Below, piece by piece: positions 13,691 through 14,841 of a stretch of 14,841 nt of DNA (positions are counted from its first letter, which is position 1; every line of letters begins with the position of its first letter). The stretch comes from CAADGL01 sp964643885 (GTDB lineage: Bacteria > Planctomycetota > Phycisphaerae > UBA1845 > Fen-1342): positions 1 to 14,841 of the forward strand of contig CAZXUI010000098.1 in NCBI GenBank assembly GCA_964643885.1, in the 5' to 3' direction. Made by a program: the position numbers and the translations under genes. The notes beneath the pieces are model-generated. The model did not search any database, was not told the DNA's origin, and saw nothing but the letters and a program-made list of their open reading frames with translations.

Positions 13691-14841
13691 GTGTCCATCC
13701 ATCAGGGCCGCGTCGGCCTCCGCGGCCGCGCAACATCGGTGTGCGCGTTGGACTCACGACGTGTCCATCCATCAGGGCCGCGTCGGCCTCCGCGGCGGCG
13801 GACGAGCCGCTCGAGCTGGGGATCGAGGGCCTGTGTCCATCCATCAGGGCCGCGTCGGCCTCCGCGGCACTCCCGACGCGTCGCGGGACAGGCGCAAACG
13901 CTGGTGTCCATCCATCAGGGCCGCGTCGGCCTCCGCGGCGCCGCGTGCCCTAATACTCGCTGCTCGCAATCCGTGTCCATCCATCAGGGCCGCGTCGGCC
14001 TCCGCGGCTGGCTCAGCTCGCCGTAGCTCGCCACGTAGACCGTGTGTCCATCCATCAGGGCCGCGTCGGCCTCCGCGGCGCAGTGCCACGATTCGAAGAC
14101 CGGCCGTGAGGTCATGCGTGTCCATCCATCAGGGCCGCGTCGGCCTCCGCGGCGGCTCCCCAATGGCAGTGTGCAGACCGTGGCGATGTGTCCATCCATC
14201 AGGGCCGCGTCGGCCTCCGCGGCCATGGACCCGAACCGCATCGTCAACATCTTGACGATGTGTCTATCCATCAGGGCCGCGTCGGCCTCCGCGGCCCCGA
14301 TGTGCTGAGCCTGACGGTGCGCGTCTATGAGTGTCCATCCATCAGGGCCGCGTCGGCCTCCGCGGCGCCGATCACGCCGTCGAACTTTCCCGGCGGCGGA
14401 TGGTGTCCATCCATCAGGGCCGCGTCGGCCTCCGCGGCGGATTGCCGAATAGTGGACCGCTACGAGTCACCGTGTGTCCATCCATCAGGGCCGCGTCGGC
14501 CTCCGCGGCGCCGCCCACGTGCTCGCGACCGACACGAGCTGCTGGTAGTGTCCATCCATCAGGGCCGCGTCGGCCTCCGCGGCTCGGAAGGCACCGTGAA
14601 CAGTCGCCGCGGGCGCCCCAACGTGTCCATCCATCAGGGCCGCGTCGGCCTCCGCGGCATCTGATGGGCCACGATACCGAGCGTGTGGGCGCGCGGTGTC
14701 CATCCATCAGGGCCGCGTCGGCCTCCGCGGCCAAACTGATCGTCATCAACGCGCCGGGCGGCAAGTGTCCATCCATCAGGGCCGCGTCGGCCTCCGCGGC
14801 TCTCGATGGGGCGCCATGCCACGTCCGCCTTGCGGTGTCCA
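13691..14841 (-). CRISPR. CRISPR array, 16 full repeats plus a partial one, cut by window edge
   Basis: The 36-bp repeat starts GTGTCCATCCATCAGGG and ends CTCCGCGGC as read on the plus strand. Copies start at 13691, 13761, 13833, 13904, 13973, 14044, 14118, 14188, 14260, 14331, 14403, 14474, 14548, 14623, 14696 and 14765, with seven bases of another at 14835. Spacers are all different and 33-39 bp long (mean 35.5). Only the copy at 14260 varies, with C to T at repeat position 6. The repeat can form a stem GGCCG/CGGCC (positions 16-20 and 24-28) or a stem GCCGCG/CGCGGC (17-22 and 31-36). Read on the minus strand it ends GGATGGACAC, comparable to the GGATTGAAAC handle of many type I repeats. 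I therefore favour minus-strand transcription, with leader and cas genes beyond the right edge. ORFs crossing the array are artefacts. Subtype cannot be assigned. Confidence 0.97.

Noticed and set aside
13588..14822. Overlapping ORFs on both strands through the CRISPR repeats, with recurring peptides such as SIHQGRVGLRG and AAEADAALMDGH
   Set aside because: The 36-bp repeat happens to be open in several frames. Spacer lengths are not multiples of three, so no single frame is kept, and nothing indicates a repeat protein.

Overview
The window is GC-rich bacterial chromosomal DNA with leaderless small phage-type genes, a REP-associated transposase, large secreted glycoside hydrolases and a 36-bp-repeat CRISPR array. 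The mix best fits Planctomycetota or a similar GC-rich environmental phylum. That placement is an inference from gene content; no rRNA or other diagnostic marker is present.

Region 1 (1-5725) is the integrase-proximal end of an integrated phage-like element. A leftward operon runs from a winged-helix protein (2839-3114) through a PD-(D/E)XK nuclease (2027-2839), a Sak4-type RecA-fold ATPase (1118-1903), a DUF669 protein (654-1115) and a small unknown protein (295-645) to a RusA Holliday-junction resolvase cut off by the window edge (1-256). Together they look like a phage recombination and replication module: resect, anneal or pair, resolve. A divergent rightward operon carries a sigma-factor-like regulator (3413-3958), an 80-residue protein (3978-4220) and a large serine recombinase (4220-5725). 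The intergenic space between the operons holds two copies of a dyad-containing repeat 50 bp apart and a separate strong hairpin, a good candidate for the element's control switch. The recombinase reading frame runs into a tRNA-Pro(GGG) gene (5707-5781, minus strand) and its stop codon lies in the antisense of the tRNA T arm. This marks the chromosome/element junction.

Region 2 (5782-10093) is host chromosome with a two-gene carbohydrate operon: a GH43-type lipoprotein (TTG start at 6006) and a secreted GH78 alpha-L-rhamnosidase (7091-10093). They probably act on a rhamnose- and arabinose- or xylose-containing plant or algal polysaccharide.

Region 3 (10094-13690) is a patchwork: an IS200/IS605-type (REP-associated) transposase broken by one in-frame amber codon, REP-like hairpins beside it, a 104-bp inverted-repeat element abutting the 3' end of an AlkD-like DNA alkylation repair gene, an uncertain small ORF and a SnoaL/NTF2-like gene. 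Several 300-400 bp stretches hold no supportable gene.

Region 4 (13691 to the right edge) is a CRISPR array: 16 full 36-bp repeats, a partial 17th at the edge, and 16 unique spacers of 33-39 bp. No cas gene lies in the window. Repeat architecture suggests transcription on the minus strand, which would place the leader and cas genes beyond the right edge.
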